A stretch of DNA of 64,000 nt. Origin: Flammeovirgaceae bacterium UBA1842 (GTDB taxonomy: Bacteria > Bacteroidota > Bacteroidia > Cytophagales > Cyclobacteriaceae). The first letter of the stretch is position 1. Each line of letters starts with the position of its first letter. Under the pieces are notes generated by a model, which was given only the letters and a program-made list of their open reading frames with translations, did not search any database and had not been told where the DNA came from. Made by a program: the position numbers and the translations under genes. Below, piece after piece: positions 1-9,484 of the stretch. The stretch lies in NCBI GenBank assembly GCA_002338655.1, contig DDIU01000053.1, positions 160,410-224,409 of the forward strand, written 5' to 3'.

Positions 1-167
1 TGACCCAATCCGAAATTTAAGCAAATGGATGCTGCATGGCCGATATGTAAATAGCCGTTGGGTTCAGGGGGAAAACGAAACCTGAGCTGCTCCGTAGACA
101 ACTCATTTTTTAAATCGTCTTCAATGATCTGTTCAATAAAATTAAGTGATTCCGGTGCTTCAGTCAT
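1..167 (-). CDS. glnS: glutaminyl-tRNA synthetase, N-terminal part (cut by window edge)
   Basis: This is the first 55 codons of a class I aminoacyl-tRNA synthetase that charges tRNA-Gln in the cytoplasm. The start is the ATG at 165-167. The peptide begins [19 protein letters not shown] and then carries [15 protein letters not shown], which is the GlnRS signature with the HIGH-type ATP-binding motif (HIGHA). The PPEPNG context is characteristic of GlnRS/GluRS and the NFIEQII lead-in fits GlnRS. The rest lies outside the window. A good promoter-like sequence lies just upstream. The identification is firm although only a fragment is visible. Confidence 0.9.
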   Translation of the reverse strand, partial: MTEAPESLNFIEQIIEDDLKNELSTEQLRFRFPPEPNGYLHIGHAASICLNFGLG

Positions 168-185
168 GGATTAGAAATTGAGTCG

Positions 186-216
186 CAAAATTAGTGCAAA
201 TGTGTACAATTACAAC
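186..216 (-). promoter_or_regulatory. predicted Bacteroidota-type promoter of glnS
   Basis: Read on the minus strand, TAATTTTG (186-193) matches the Bacteroidota -7 consensus TAnnTTTG. A GTTG (213-216) lies 19 nt upstream, close to the -33 TTTG box. The predicted transcript start falls about a dozen bases before the glnS ATG. It was found by eye and not tested. Confidence 0.45.
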
Positions 217-390
217 ATGTGGATTAAGTACATGGTCTATTTTAAGTTGGAGCACATAAGAAAATTTATTTAAAACATTATTGAAAATTTGACCTTTTAC
301 CAATTAACCCAAGTTGTTTCATAGAGTTCAATTATCAAACTTTACTTTTAAGGAAGATATTTTTAGGAATAATGAATAATATGCTGACTT

Positions 391-1467
391 ATGCCATGGA
401 ATGAATTACGAAATTTAATTGGGGTGATAATAGTTTATCAAGGCCTACAATTTGCTATAAGCCTGATCCTTAATAAAACGGGAAAATTAAGATTTAATGT
501 GATTTTGGCACTAATACTAATTAGTATATCGCTTAATTTCTTTAACATGTTATTGATTAATTATCAATTGACCTCGATTAATATTGGGCCGTTTTTCGGA
601 TTGGTTTATGGACCATTATTCTTTTTTTATACTAAGGCCTTAATTTATGCCGATTGGAAATTTAAAAAGTATGAGGCTCTTCATTTCTTGCCCTCACTGT
701 TGGCAATTATGCTGATAGCTGTGAATCCTGAGTTGTTATATTCTTCAGATATTATATTAATTGTTACCATTGGTATTAGTTTATGTATTGGTACGTATTT
801 ATACATCTCCTACCGTAAGGTGATGTGGTTTCAACAAAACCTTAAAAATTTAAAATCCAGTATAATGACTGGTAACTTGAATTGGTTGAGATTCTTAATT
901 ATTTCAACAGCTATAATATTTACAATAGCACTTTGCGAAGCAATCATTTCGCAATACGAATGGCTTGATAATCTTACCATAATTCTACTTTACCTGTTTG
1001 TTCTTTTATTCCTGAATAGGATCAACAATAAGGGCCTTAAACAACCTGAAATTTTCTATGGGATTACCAACCAAGACCTTGTGTTGACCAAAGAAATTGA
1101 GAATAAGTATAGCACATCTAACTTGACAGATTCTGAGGCATTATTATATATAGATAAGCTTTCTAATCATATGTCAACAAAGGAACCCTTCTTACAATTT
1201 GAAATTAGTTTAGAGGATCTGGCCAATCAAACGGATATACCTTCAAGATATTTATCACAAATATTAAATGAACGATTTAATAAAAATTTCTTCGATTTTG
1301 TAAATGGATATAGAATAGAACGAGCTAAAAACTTGCTACTAAATGAAAAACTAAGGATCAATGAAGTAATGTATGATGCAGGGTTTAGTTCAAAGTCTAC
1401 CTTTAATCATGTCTTTAAAAAGGAAGTAGGGTGTACACCCAGCAATTATAGGAGAAATAATAAATAA
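391..1467 (+). CDS. membrane-bound AraC-family transcriptional regulator
   Basis: The 358-residue protein has about seven hydrophobic helices in residues 5-215, then a linker and a C-terminal AraC/XylS double helix-turn-helix domain (about 265-355). The latter has the typical RIERAKNLL and GFSSKSTFNHVFKKEVGCTPSNYR segments. Such '7TM + HTH_18' regulators are common in Bacteroidota and are thought to sense a signal at the inner membrane; the signal cannot be read from sequence. The start at ATG 391 is the only good one, since the ATG at 381 is out of frame. A terminator follows at 1472, so the gene is probably monocistronic. It may control the thioredoxin-like gene downstream, but that is only proximity. 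Confidence 0.85.
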   Translation: MPWNELRNLIGVIIVYQGLQFAISLILNKTGKLRFNVILALILISISLNFFNMLLINYQLTSINIGPFFGLVYGPLFFFYTKALIYADWKFKKYEALHFLPSLLAIMLIAVNPELLYSSDIILIVTIGISLCIGTYLYISYRKVMWFQQNLKNLKSSIMTGNLNWLRFLIISTAIIFTIALCEAIISQYEWLDNLTIILLYLFVLLFLNRINNKGLKQPEIFYGITNQDLVLTKEIENKYSTSNLTDSEALLYIDKLSNHMSTKEPFLQFEISLEDLANQTDIPSRYLSQILNERFNKNFFDFVNGYRIERAKNLLLNEKLRINEVMYDAGFSSKSTFNHVFKKEVGCTPSNYRRNNK

Positions 1468-1471
1468 ATAT

Positions 1472-1498
1472 AGTCCGACTTTATGTATTCGGACTTTT
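1472..1498 (+). terminator. rho-independent terminator after the AraC gene
   Basis: AGTCCGA (1472-1478) pairs with TCGGACT (1489-1495) across a 10-nt loop and is followed by a short T run. It lies 5 nt after the stop codon. Confidence 0.7.
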
Positions 1499-1544
1499 AG
1501 ATGTGAGACAGTTGTGAAGTTTACAGGAGAACAACAATAATACA

Positions 1545-2429
1545 ATGAACACATCTTTTAGATCGCATTTTATTTATTTATTACTAGGAATAGCCATTAC
1601 GGTTATCGTTGGTCTTTTACTGATATTGGTGTCGTTGGACATGCGTTGGATGGCAATGGAAGCCATGTTATTAGCCTCACTTGTTTCGTTTTGGCTTAGC
1701 AAGAAAACAAACAAAGCAACCGCAATTGTCAATAGCTTTATCTTAACCATACCCTTTGCCTTATTTTTCTGGTTTGTTATTGGCAATGATCTCCCGTCTC
1801 TTTGGTTTTTAATGGTGATGTTCTTCCTATCCTCATTATTAGGAAGTTGGATAAAGTTTGAGACCAAGTTTGAGACCAATAAAATATTGAAATTAATAGC
1901 CATCAATATTTTGTTTGCTATGGCGTCCATTTTAATTGTCCCACAATTTGTGAGCAGAGACCTTACAAAATTTGTTATGCAAGAAGTAAAACCTTTCGAA
2001 TTAGTTGATCATGGAGGGAACAGTATTTCCTCTAACGAACTAATGGGCAATGTTGTAATATTGGATTTTTACGGTACTTGGTGTAAGCCGTGTATTGCAG
2101 AATTACCTGAATTGGCTAAAGTAAGAGATTATTTTTCGGAACATGAAAACATTAAATTTTTTGTGGTTAACGCAGACCTTGGAGGTGATAACATAGAAAA
2201 GGCAAACAAATTTATTAAGAAATATGACCTAGGTTTTAATTATGCCTATGATCATGGCCAAAAGGTTTATAGAAATCTTGGACTTTCCACATCTGGTGTA
2301 CCTACACTTGTTATTATTGATAGCAATGGTTTTATTAGGTTGAAACACATAGGTTATAATAAATCAGAAACAGATTTTGTTGAAAAAATGATTGAGAACA
2401 TTAAGCGCATAGCGGAATCAAGCTTATGA
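1545..2429 (+). CDS. polytopic membrane protein with C-terminal TlpA/ResA-like thioredoxin domain
   Basis: The 294-residue protein has four or five transmembrane helices in the first 135 residues, then a periplasmic thioredoxin-fold domain (about 145-285). The active site is WCKPC (C180, C183) and the cis-proline loop is SGVPTLV. TlpA/ResA family members reduce disulfides in exported proteins, often during cytochrome c maturation. The family usually has one anchor helix or a lipobox, so the polytopic N-terminus is distinctive and might carry reducing equivalents or simply anchor the domain. That role is inferred. The gene converges with the MscS gene at 2458. Confidence 0.8.
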   Translation: MNTSFRSHFIYLLLGIAITVIVGLLLILVSLDMRWMAMEAMLLASLVSFWLSKKTNKATAIVNSFILTIPFALFFWFVIGNDLPSLWFLMVMFFLSSLLGSWIKFETKFETNKILKLIAINILFAMASILIVPQFVSRDLTKFVMQEVKPFELVDHGGNSISSNELMGNVVILDFYGTWCKPCIAELPELAKVRDYFSEHENIKFFVVNADLGGDNIEKANKFIKKYDLGFNYAYDHGQKVYRNLGLSTSGVPTLVIIDSNGFIRLKHIGYNKSETDFVEKMIENIKRIAESSL

Positions 2430-2457
2430 GATCCAATTAGTAATAAGCTAGCTTTAA

Positions 2458-3579
2458 TTAGCTGGGAAGTCCTTTTCCGTTAGACTTTACTTTTTTTGAT
2501 TCTTCCTTTTTCATAACAATTGTCCTATAGGGGAATGGTATCTCAATACCCTCTTGTTCGAAGCGTAGCTTTATGCTTTCCAAAACATCGATGCGCAACT
2601 GAAAGCTTTCGGAATAGTTTTTACACCAGCACCAAGCCCTCACAGTGACGGAAGAGTCGTTTAATTTGGTAAGTGCTGTTTTTACAACGGGCATGCCGTC
2701 TTTCTTTTCCAATTTGGTTCGGTTGTCCAAGATTAAAGGGTGTCCTTCACACTCTTCCTGCATTATTTTCTTTGCCAACTTCACATTACTGTCATATGAA
2801 ATTCCGATTTCTATACGTTCACAACATTTTTTTTCACCCAGATCATAGTTGATCAATTTTTCCTTATTTATAATGGCATTAGGGATTACGATCATCTTGT
2901 TTTCAAAATTTTTGATCACCGTATGGCGAAGTGTTATATCAGCCACTGTTCCTACCATAGTATCCGTTACTTGAATGATATCACCAATTTTAAATGGCTT
3001 AAATGTGATGATGAAAATACCACCAACCAAATTGGACAAAGCCTCCTGAGAGGAAACACCAGCTATAATGGCGATAATACCTGCTCCACCTAAGGCGGTT
3101 TGCGCAATGCCTTTAAATGCAGGAAAAGCCAGAAGCCCGAAAAATACCCCAAAGAAATAGATTCCAAATACGGCTACATAGCCCAAAAACTTGAAACTGG
3201 TTGGGTCTTCCTGGTTTTCTATTTTCTTTGAAATGGTATGCCTAAACCACATATTGACCGTAGAGGCACAAACAATAGTGCATACCGTTAAGAAACCCAG
3301 ATAAAAGACCAATTTAAAATCACCAATGAAGGATTTGAAATACGCTTCTTCTAAAAATATATAGCCTAAAGCCATTACCCCTAAAAGCATCCAAAGCACA
3401 TTGAGAATCCTTTTGACAATGTGGACAGACTTTGGCCCTTCACCTGGAAACTTCTTATTTTCCTGCTTCAATAGCCATTTATGAAAAAGGTTTGTTAGAA
3501 AACGCAGCAAACCAACGGTAATTAATACTGCTACTAAATATAAAAGTTGATGCTTATGTGCTTGTATAAAATCTATCAT
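2458..3579 (-). CDS. MscS-family mechanosensitive ion channel
   Basis: The 373-residue inner-membrane protein has about five hydrophobic segments followed by the MscS pore helix and beta domain. The stretch ALGGAGIIAIIAGVSSQEAL is the glycine/alanine-rich pore helix. It is followed by NLVGGIFIITFKPFKIGDII and VPNAIINKEKLINY, the conserved MscS beta-domain landmarks. The family releases solutes during hypo-osmotic shock. The C-terminus ends in a basic, lysine-rich tail. The gene converges with the thioredoxin-like gene and is divergent from the M13 peptidase gene. Confidence 0.9.
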   Translation of the reverse strand: MIDFIQAHKHQLLYLVAVLITVGLLRFLTNLFHKWLLKQENKKFPGEGPKSVHIVKRILNVLWMLLGVMALGYIFLEEAYFKSFIGDFKLVFYLGFLTVCTIVCASTVNMWFRHTISKKIENQEDPTSFKFLGYVAVFGIYFFGVFFGLLAFPAFKGIAQTALGGAGIIAIIAGVSSQEALSNLVGGIFIITFKPFKIGDIIQVTDTMVGTVADITLRHTVIKNFENKMIVIPNAIINKEKLINYDLGEKKCCERIEIGISYDSNVKLAKKIMQEECEGHPLILDNRTKLEKKDGMPVVKTALTKLNDSSVTVRAWCWCKNYSESFQLRIDVLESIKLRFEQEGIEIPFPYRTIVMKKEESKKVKSNGKGLPS

Positions 3580-3794
3580 GGTACTCAGTTATAATCGAGA
3601 TAAAGTTTAAGGATTTTTATCAATCCCGATTGACTGCTAAAATAAGCAAACCCATGAACACATACTATATGATGTTTTCAGTTAAAACTCAAAAATCTTT
3701 TTCGTAATCGCCAATAATAAAATTTACTATATTTAGCCATTGATGTTATTCTTTAATTCTCACCGTTGACCATATTTAATAGAACTTCATAGAC

Positions 3795-5807
3795 ATGAAA
3801 AAAAACCTTTATTTCTCGCTTATAGTATTCTCCTTGATTTCGTGCAACAAAGAATCTGTACCGGAACAAGTGAGCAAATTTGATTTCACAGGGATTGATA
3901 CTTCTATCAAACCTGGTGATAACTTCTTCAACTATGTGAATAAAACCTGGTATGACACAGCTACCATAGCAGATGATCAGGTAGGGGTGGGTTCCTATAG
4001 TTTTTTAAACATCCCCCAAAAATTGCTCCTTCAAAATATTTTGGAAGAGGTAGCCAACAGCGAGCATAAGGAGGGAACCATCGAACAAAAAGTAGGCGAT
4101 TTTTATGCCTCTGGTATGGATACAGCAGCCATCAACCAGCGTGGTTTTGAACCTATTAGGCCGATTTTAGATCAAATAGATGCGATTGATAATACGGAAG
4201 CATTGATGGCATTTGTGGCCGATGAACTCAGATCAGGAAATACGTCAATCATCAATTTTAGAGTATCTCCAGACGATGAAAACAGCAGTGTCAATATGCT
4301 GCACTTCAGTCAGTCTGGACTGGGTTTACCAGATAGGGATTACTATTTCAAATCTGATTCGGTTACCCTTAATATCCAAAAGACCTATCAAAACTATATC
4401 ATTAAGCTATTCCAACTGACAGGCCACCAAGATGCAACTCAATTAGCGACTACTGTTTACGGTATCGAAAAGCAATTGGCGGAGTCACATAAAACCCGTG
4501 TTGAAAGAAGGGACGTTAAAGCCAACTTCAATAAGCGCTCTGTTGCGGGTCTCAATAAGATGCAGCCCAATATCGGTTGGTCAAATCTGTTAGCTAACCT
4601 AAACCTTTCGGCTGATACAGTGGATATTCAACAGCCAGCCTATTACGAAAAGTTGAATGCTATACTTAAAACAGTGGCTTTAGCTGATTGGAAAACCTAT
4701 TTAAAAGCCAATACAATGGCCTCTTATGCCAATGTGCTTAGCCAGCCTTTTGAAATGGCCGCATTTGAATATAACAAGGTACTACGTGGTCAATCCGTTC
4801 AAAATACCCGTGCCCAGCTAATGGTCCGTCAGGTAGACAGGCAGCTTGGCTTTGCATTAGGACAACTTTATGTAAAACGGCATTTTAATGAAGCCGCTAA
4901 AAACCGTGTGTTGGACATGGTGAACAATATGCAGAAGGCCTTTGAAAACAGGATCGACCAACTGGATTGGATGAGTGACAGTACCAAGCAAAAAGCAAAA
5001 GAAAAGCTATATGCAATTACCAAAAAGATTGGCTATCCAGATGTATGGCGTGAGTATGATGTAAAAATAGATCCTGATAGATATTTTGAAAATGTGGTTG
5101 CCCTGAAACAGAACGATTTTCAATATGAAATGGCAAAATTAGATCAGGCCCCTAATAAGGAAGAGTGGTTTACAACGCCATCAACCGTAACTGCCTATTA
5201 TGATCCATCCACTAACCAGATAGTATTCCCCGCAGGCATCCTGCAATTTCCCTATTTTGATGTAGAAGCGGATGATGCGATTAATTATGGTGGTATCGGA
5301 ATGGTCATAGGACATGAATTAACACATGCTTTTGATGATCAGGGTGCGCAGTATGATAAAGCGGGTAATGTGAAAAACTGGTGGACCAAAGAGGATTTTG
5401 AAAAATTCAAAGTGAAAACACAGCAAGTAATTGACCGATATAACGGGTTTACGGTATTGGACAGTGTACACGTTAAAGGGGCATTGACAGTAGGGGAGAA
5501 CGCAGCAGACAACGGTGGTATTGCCATCGCCTATGATGCTTTTAAAATGACTCCTGAAGGTCAGGATACTACCAAAATTGGTGGATTTACTCCTGATCAG
5601 CGGTTCTTTTTGTCTATCGCTAGAATCTGGCGTGTAAAAACCCGGGATGAGTTTATGCTCAACTATGTAAATACCAATCCGCATTCACCAGCCATGTGGC
5701 GTGTCAATGGCCCGCTTATGAATTTCACACCATTTTACAATGCTTTTGATGTTCGGCCGGGTGACAAAAACTACAAACCGGAGGATGAGCGGATAAAGAT
5801 TTGGTAG
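3795..5807 (+). CDS. M13-family (neprilysin/PepO-like) metallopeptidase lipoprotein
   Basis: The 670-residue protein has a lipoprotein signal peptide ending LISC (C17), so it should be anchored in the envelope. The M13 zinc site HELTH is at residues 507-511 and the third ligand is E568 in GENAADNGG. The typical M13 end region (NGPLMNFTPFYNAFDV) is present and the C-terminus is KIW, close to the usual CxxW end. The length matches the family. M13 enzymes cleave oligopeptides on the amino side of hydrophobic residues. The gene has its own upstream spacer and is followed by a hairpin at 5832-5863. Confidence 0.93.
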   Translation: MKKNLYFSLIVFSLISCNKESVPEQVSKFDFTGIDTSIKPGDNFFNYVNKTWYDTATIADDQVGVGSYSFLNIPQKLLLQNILEEVANSEHKEGTIEQKVGDFYASGMDTAAINQRGFEPIRPILDQIDAIDNTEALMAFVADELRSGNTSIINFRVSPDDENSSVNMLHFSQSGLGLPDRDYYFKSDSVTLNIQKTYQNYIIKLFQLTGHQDATQLATTVYGIEKQLAESHKTRVERRDVKANFNKRSVAGLNKMQPNIGWSNLLANLNLSADTVDIQQPAYYEKLNAILKTVALADWKTYLKANTMASYANVLSQPFEMAAFEYNKVLRGQSVQNTRAQLMVRQVDRQLGFALGQLYVKRHFNEAAKNRVLDMVNNMQKAFENRIDQLDWMSDSTKQKAKEKLYAITKKIGYPDVWREYDVKIDPDRYFENVVALKQNDFQYEMAKLDQAPNKEEWFTTPSTVTAYYDPSTNQIVFPAGILQFPYFDVEADDAINYGGIGMVIGHELTHAFDDQGAQYDKAGNVKNWWTKEDFEKFKVKTQQVIDRYNGFTVLDSVHVKGALTVGENAADNGGIAIAYDAFKMTPEGQDTTKIGGFTPDQRFFLSIARIWRVKTRDEFMLNYVNTNPHSPAMWRVNGPLMNFTPFYNAFDVRPGDKNYKPEDERIKIW

Positions 5808-5831
5808 GGTTAACAATAAACAATCATCCCA

Positions 5832-5863
5832 AACTCTTATTACACTTAGATTAGCTAAGAGTT
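5832..5863. terminator. hairpin after the M13 peptidase gene
   Basis: AACTCTTA (5832-5839) and TAAGAGTT (5856-5863) form an 8-bp perfect stem with a 16-nt loop. There is no clear T run, so termination is only a possibility. Confidence 0.35.
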
Positions 5864-5897
5864 AGATCACAATACTTTACATTTTTAATAAATCCAA

Positions 5898-7346
5898 ATG
5901 AATAAAATTCATTCAGTAATATACTTGTTCATCCTTATTTCTGCCGTTTCTTGTACAAAAAAGGCCATTGATACTGATGTAGCATCTCAGATAGAGAACT
6001 ATGTAAAAGAAGAAATCCTAATTCAGGAAATCCCGGGCTTAGCCTTGGGTGTTATTAAAAATGGAGCGGTCGTTTATAAAGGATATTTCGGAAAAACAGA
6101 TTGGAATAATACCAACCCTGTAAATGAGGACACTACTTTTCCAGTGTATTCCATCACCAAACTGATTGTTAGTACGGCTATTTTTCAACTTGTAGAAGAA
6201 AATAGAATTTCTTTGGAAGATTCTATATCCAGTTACCTTAAAAACCTGCCCGAACATTGGGAAAATATTCAAGTCAAACATTTACTGACACACTCTTCAG
6301 GCTTACCTGATTTCCATGTAAATGAAGGGAATATTTCGGATGAAGACATTTGGATTAAATTGATCAATGAGGGGATGCATTTCGAAAAGGGCTATCAATT
6401 CGAATACAATCAAACAAATTATTGGCTATTGGCACAAATAATTGAAACTATTACTGGGAAGCCATTTGAGAAAATCGTACTTACCAATCAATTTCAAAAC
6501 AGTGAAAGAGGAGTGTTTTTCTCCTCAGACTTAAGCAAAGAAGTTGATAATGGAGCTAAAAGGCATGAGTATAATAATGAAAAAGGGGAATATAATATAT
6601 CGAAAATCTATGGTGGAAAAAGATACCATGCGGCTAACGGACTGAATATAACCTTAAATGAACTGATAGAATGGAATAGCCTTTTGGACAATAACGAGCT
6701 GTTGAGTAGTGAGCAGAAAAGGGACATGTGGAAGTCGTTTCAATATGGGAACCAACAAGATGAGTTTCTTCATGGATGGCATGTTTATAAGTTGAACGGT
6801 GTACAATCTTTTGGATTTACCGGAGGCTCTCAAACAGGATTTAGAAAGTTTGTTGATCGCGATTTAACGATTATAATCTTAACAAATGGGTATAAATACT
6901 TTTCTCCCCATAATGATATTATAAACAGGGTGGCAGGAATCATGGACAGTAGTTTAGTTTATGAACTGGCTAAGGTGCAACATGAAATCATTTCAAACTT
7001 TTTCTTAAATGACTTTGAGGTGGCTGCGGCAAATTTTCAAATGTTAAAGAAGAAATACCCTGAATCAGAAGCCGATAAAAACACTTCCTATTCTTTTGAA
7101 AACACCCTTAATGCAATCGGATACCTTTTGAAGCAAAAAAAGAAACTGACCCAAGCCATTAAAGTTTTTGAACTTAATACTGAAGAGAACCCTACGTCTG
7201 CCAACTGTTTTGATAGTTTGGCTGAAGCTTATTATACTGACAATCAACTAAATAATGCCAAAAAGGCTTATGAAATGGTGCTGGCACTAAATCCAAGCAA
7301 TAGTAATGCTAAGGAAATGATTAAGGTTATCGAAGAGAAAATATGA
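5898..7346 (+). CDS. serine hydrolase lipoprotein, beta-lactamase (class C) fold with C-terminal TPR
   Basis: The 482-residue lipoprotein (lipobox SAVSC, C19) has a Beta-lactamase/PBP4*-type domain. The SxxK motif is SITK (S85, K88) and is followed by HLLTHSSGLPDF. The tyrosine motif is in YNQTNY and the third-box region is GFTGGSQTGFR. Residues from about 400 hold a TPR-like region (AIKVFELNTEENPTSANCFDSL, then AYEMVLALNPSN). This family acts as esterase, peptidase or penicillin-interactive enzyme; the substrate cannot be predicted. The domain combination is common in Bacteroidota. Confidence 0.88.
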   Translation: MNKIHSVIYLFILISAVSCTKKAIDTDVASQIENYVKEEILIQEIPGLALGVIKNGAVVYKGYFGKTDWNNTNPVNEDTTFPVYSITKLIVSTAIFQLVEENRISLEDSISSYLKNLPEHWENIQVKHLLTHSSGLPDFHVNEGNISDEDIWIKLINEGMHFEKGYQFEYNQTNYWLLAQIIETITGKPFEKIVLTNQFQNSERGVFFSSDLSKEVDNGAKRHEYNNEKGEYNISKIYGGKRYHAANGLNITLNELIEWNSLLDNNELLSSEQKRDMWKSFQYGNQQDEFLHGWHVYKLNGVQSFGFTGGSQTGFRKFVDRDLTIIILTNGYKYFSPHNDIINRVAGIMDSSLVYELAKVQHEIISNFFLNDFEVAAANFQMLKKKYPESEADKNTSYSFENTLNAIGYLLKQKKKLTQAIKVFELNTEENPTSANCFDSLAEAYYTDNQLNNAKKAYEMVLALNPSNSNAKEMIKVIEEKI

Positions 7347-7449
7347 ATTGTAAATATGATCATTCAGCCCATCTTGCGAAATATATGTTGCCCTATCTGT
7401 AACAATCCAATGCTTTCATGGTCAAAGCGAAAAAACAAACATTATAACC

Positions 7450-8289
7450 ATGAAAAAATTGAAATTTACATTCGCATTCTTATTGCTAAGTAGCGTATTG
7501 TTGGCTCAGGATGCCATCCATGTTGAGAAAAAAGGAACGGGAAGTCCCATCCTCTATTTACCCGGATTTACTACACCCGGTTCGGTTTGGAACGAAACGG
7601 TTAATAATGTTAACGGGCAACATGAAAATCACCTTGTTTCGTATGCGGGTTTCAACGGTCTGGAACCCATAGCTATGCCCTGGTACCCAACCATCAAGGA
7701 AAAACTGGTTGAATACATCAAAAATGAAAAGCTGACCAACCTCACGATCATTGGCCATAGTATGGGCGGGTTTCTGGCCATTGAATTGGCTGCAGCACTT
7801 CCAGATAATATTTCAAAGCTCGTATTGATAGAATCAATACCTTGCATGCGTGAAATAATGATGCCCGGTGTACCAGCGAGCAACATTCAATATGAAAGCC
7901 CTTTTAACAAACAGATGTTGGACATGTCTGATGAAGCATTCTTTGGTATGGTGGCCAATCAATCACAATATATGACCAATAATAAGTCAAAAATTGAGAT
8001 ACTGACCCAATGGGCCGTGGCGGCTGATCGCCAAACGTATGTGTATGGGTATACTGACTTACTAAAACTGGACTTAAGGGATCAGCTGCCGTTGATTCAT
8101 GCAAAAACAATGATTTTAGGAGCCCCATTTCCAAATGCTGAATTGGTGCAATCAAATTACACAAAGCAGTATGAAAAACTCGAAGCAAAAGAAATTTATA
8201 TTGCATCTGAAAGTAAGCATTTTATCATGTTCGATCAGCCTGAATGGCTTTATGAAAAGATAAATACCTTTTTAAAGAATGAATTATAA
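7450..8289 (+). CDS. exported alpha/beta hydrolase
   Basis: The 279-residue protein has a signal peptide (hydrophobic residues 6-18, cleavage near LLAQ-D). Its alpha/beta hydrolase fold has the nucleophile elbow GHSMGG (S104). The acid is likely in the strand near LGAPFPN and the catalytic histidine is in SKHFIMFDQPEW near the end. The family covers esterases and lipases, and the substrate is unknown. The last 11 nt overlap the start of the sigma factor gene, so the two are translationally coupled. This suggests the hydrolase belongs to the same regulatory unit. Confidence 0.85.
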   Translation: MKKLKFTFAFLLLSSVLLAQDAIHVEKKGTGSPILYLPGFTTPGSVWNETVNNVNGQHENHLVSYAGFNGLEPIAMPWYPTIKEKLVEYIKNEKLTNLTIIGHSMGGFLAIELAAALPDNISKLVLIESIPCMREIMMPGVPASNIQYESPFNKQMLDMSDEAFFGMVANQSQYMTNNKSKIEILTQWAVAADRQTYVYGYTDLLKLDLRDQLPLIHAKTMILGAPFPNAELVQSNYTKQYEKLEAKEIYIASESKHFIMFDQPEWLYEKINTFLKNEL

Positions 8290-8773
8290 AACTGACAAGT
8301 CCCTCTTCAATTCACTGTACCAGCAGTACCATGCTATGGTACTTCAAATGTGTTTGGGATTTGTAAAAGGTGACCATGATTTAGCAAAGGACTTATCACA
8401 AGATGTGTTTATAAATACCTGGAATGCACTCTCAAAATTTAGGGGTGCTTCCAGTTATAAAACATGGATTTACAGGATAACGGTTAACACTTGCCTGAAA
8501 TACATTGGTGCTAAACAAAACCAAAAGAAGCTATCTATTGAAGAGGTGAATATTCCTCAAGAGCCGGAAAGTGATGATCAGGAGCAGCATGACAAACTCT
8601 ATCGGGCGATAGGACAGCTGGATAAAATTGACAGGCTTATCATTATGATGGTATTGGAAGAAACTGACTATGATGAAATAGCTGAGGTAATGGGAATATC
8701 TGCGACCAACTTGAGGGTAAAGATTCACAGAGCTAGAAAAACATTAAAAAAAATACTCGAAAATGAAAGATGA
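8279..8773 (+). CDS. ECF-type RNA polymerase sigma factor
   Basis: The 164-residue protein has sigma region 2 (about 8-80, with DLAKDLSQDVFINTWNAL and KTWIYRITVNTCL) and region 4 (about 108-158, with EETDYDEIAEVMGISATNLRVKIHRARKTL). There is no region 3, as expected for ECF factors. It should redirect RNA polymerase to a small regulon. It starts within the end of the hydrolase gene and its last 11 nt overlap the next gene, which probably encodes its anti-sigma partner. The signal is unknown. Confidence 0.92.
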   Translation: MNYKTDKSLFNSLYQQYHAMVLQMCLGFVKGDHDLAKDLSQDVFINTWNALSKFRGASSYKTWIYRITVNTCLKYIGAKQNQKKLSIEEVNIPQEPESDDQEQHDKLYRAIGQLDKIDRLIIMMVLEETDYDEIAEVMGISATNLRVKIHRARKTLKKILENER

Positions 8774-9356
8774 TATTGAAGATATAAAAAACACCTGGAA
8801 AGCAGGTAAGAAGACAGTGCCCGGTACTGATAACAATGCTGATCAGCTCATTGCACTGGCAAAGAAAAACAAAAGAAACACCATCAATTTACACATTGGT
8901 ACCATTGTGATATTGACCATCACACTGATTGGTATTTCTTGGTACTTTATCAATGTGACGCCATTTAAACAAACCCTGAGTCATATAGGAGTAGCCCTGA
9001 TGACAGGTGGTTTGGCCATTCGGATTGCGATAGAAATTTATAGCCTTATTAGGTCAAAGCAACTCGATCTCACAGAATCCGCATTGAAAAGCAGTGATGC
9101 TACTATCCGGTTTTACAAGTTCAGAAAACTGACACACGGACCAGCTATGATAGTTATTCTTGTGCTCTACACGATTGGATTTTATATGCTCACCCCTGAA
9201 TTTAGTTTATACATGAGCTTTAATATGTTGCTCTTTGTAGACCTTTCCTATTTATTGGGGGCAGTTCCTGTTGGATTATCCATTCGTAACGGCATTCGAA
9301 AAGAAATGCACAATCTCAATGAAATATTGCGCTTGAGGCAGGAATTGATGGAGTAA
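8763..9356 (+). CDS. four-helix membrane protein, probable anti-sigma factor
   Basis: The 197-residue protein has an acidic/basic cytoplasmic N-terminus (about 1-38), then hydrophobic segments at roughly 40-62, 73-95, 118-138 and 143-170. It has no zinc-binding HxxxCxxC anti-sigma motif. The assignment rests on position: the gene overlaps the ECF sigma gene by 11 nt, the classic arrangement for a membrane anti-sigma. No family was recognised with confidence. A terminator follows at 9427. Confidence 0.6.
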   Translation: MKDDIEDIKNTWKAGKKTVPGTDNNADQLIALAKKNKRNTINLHIGTIVILTITLIGISWYFINVTPFKQTLSHIGVALMTGGLAIRIAIEIYSLIRSKQLDLTESALKSSDATIRFYKFRKLTHGPAMIVILVLYTIGFYMLTPEFSLYMSFNMLLFVDLSYLLGAVPVGLSIRNGIRKEMHNLNEILRLRQELME

Positions 9357-9426
9357 GAGATGCAGCGAAAACAACTCTGCATATACATTTAAAATCTAAC
9401 CTTTGGTATTTCGAGGTGTTTTAGAT

Positions 9427-9457
9427 AAAAGGCCCGGATCAATCTGAGGCCTTTTTT
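9427..9457 (+). terminator. rho-independent terminator of the hydrolase-sigma operon
   Basis: AAAAGGCC (9427-9434) pairs with GGCCTTTT (9448-9455) around a 13-nt loop and runs into TTTTTT. Confidence 0.75.
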
Positions 9458-9484
9458 CGTTTTGCTTAGCAGTTACCTTTTGAT

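Noticed and set aside
8763..9356. Zinc-binding anti-sigma (ZAS) domain in the membrane protein
   Set aside because: No HxxxCxxC motif is present; the anti-sigma call rests on gene position only.
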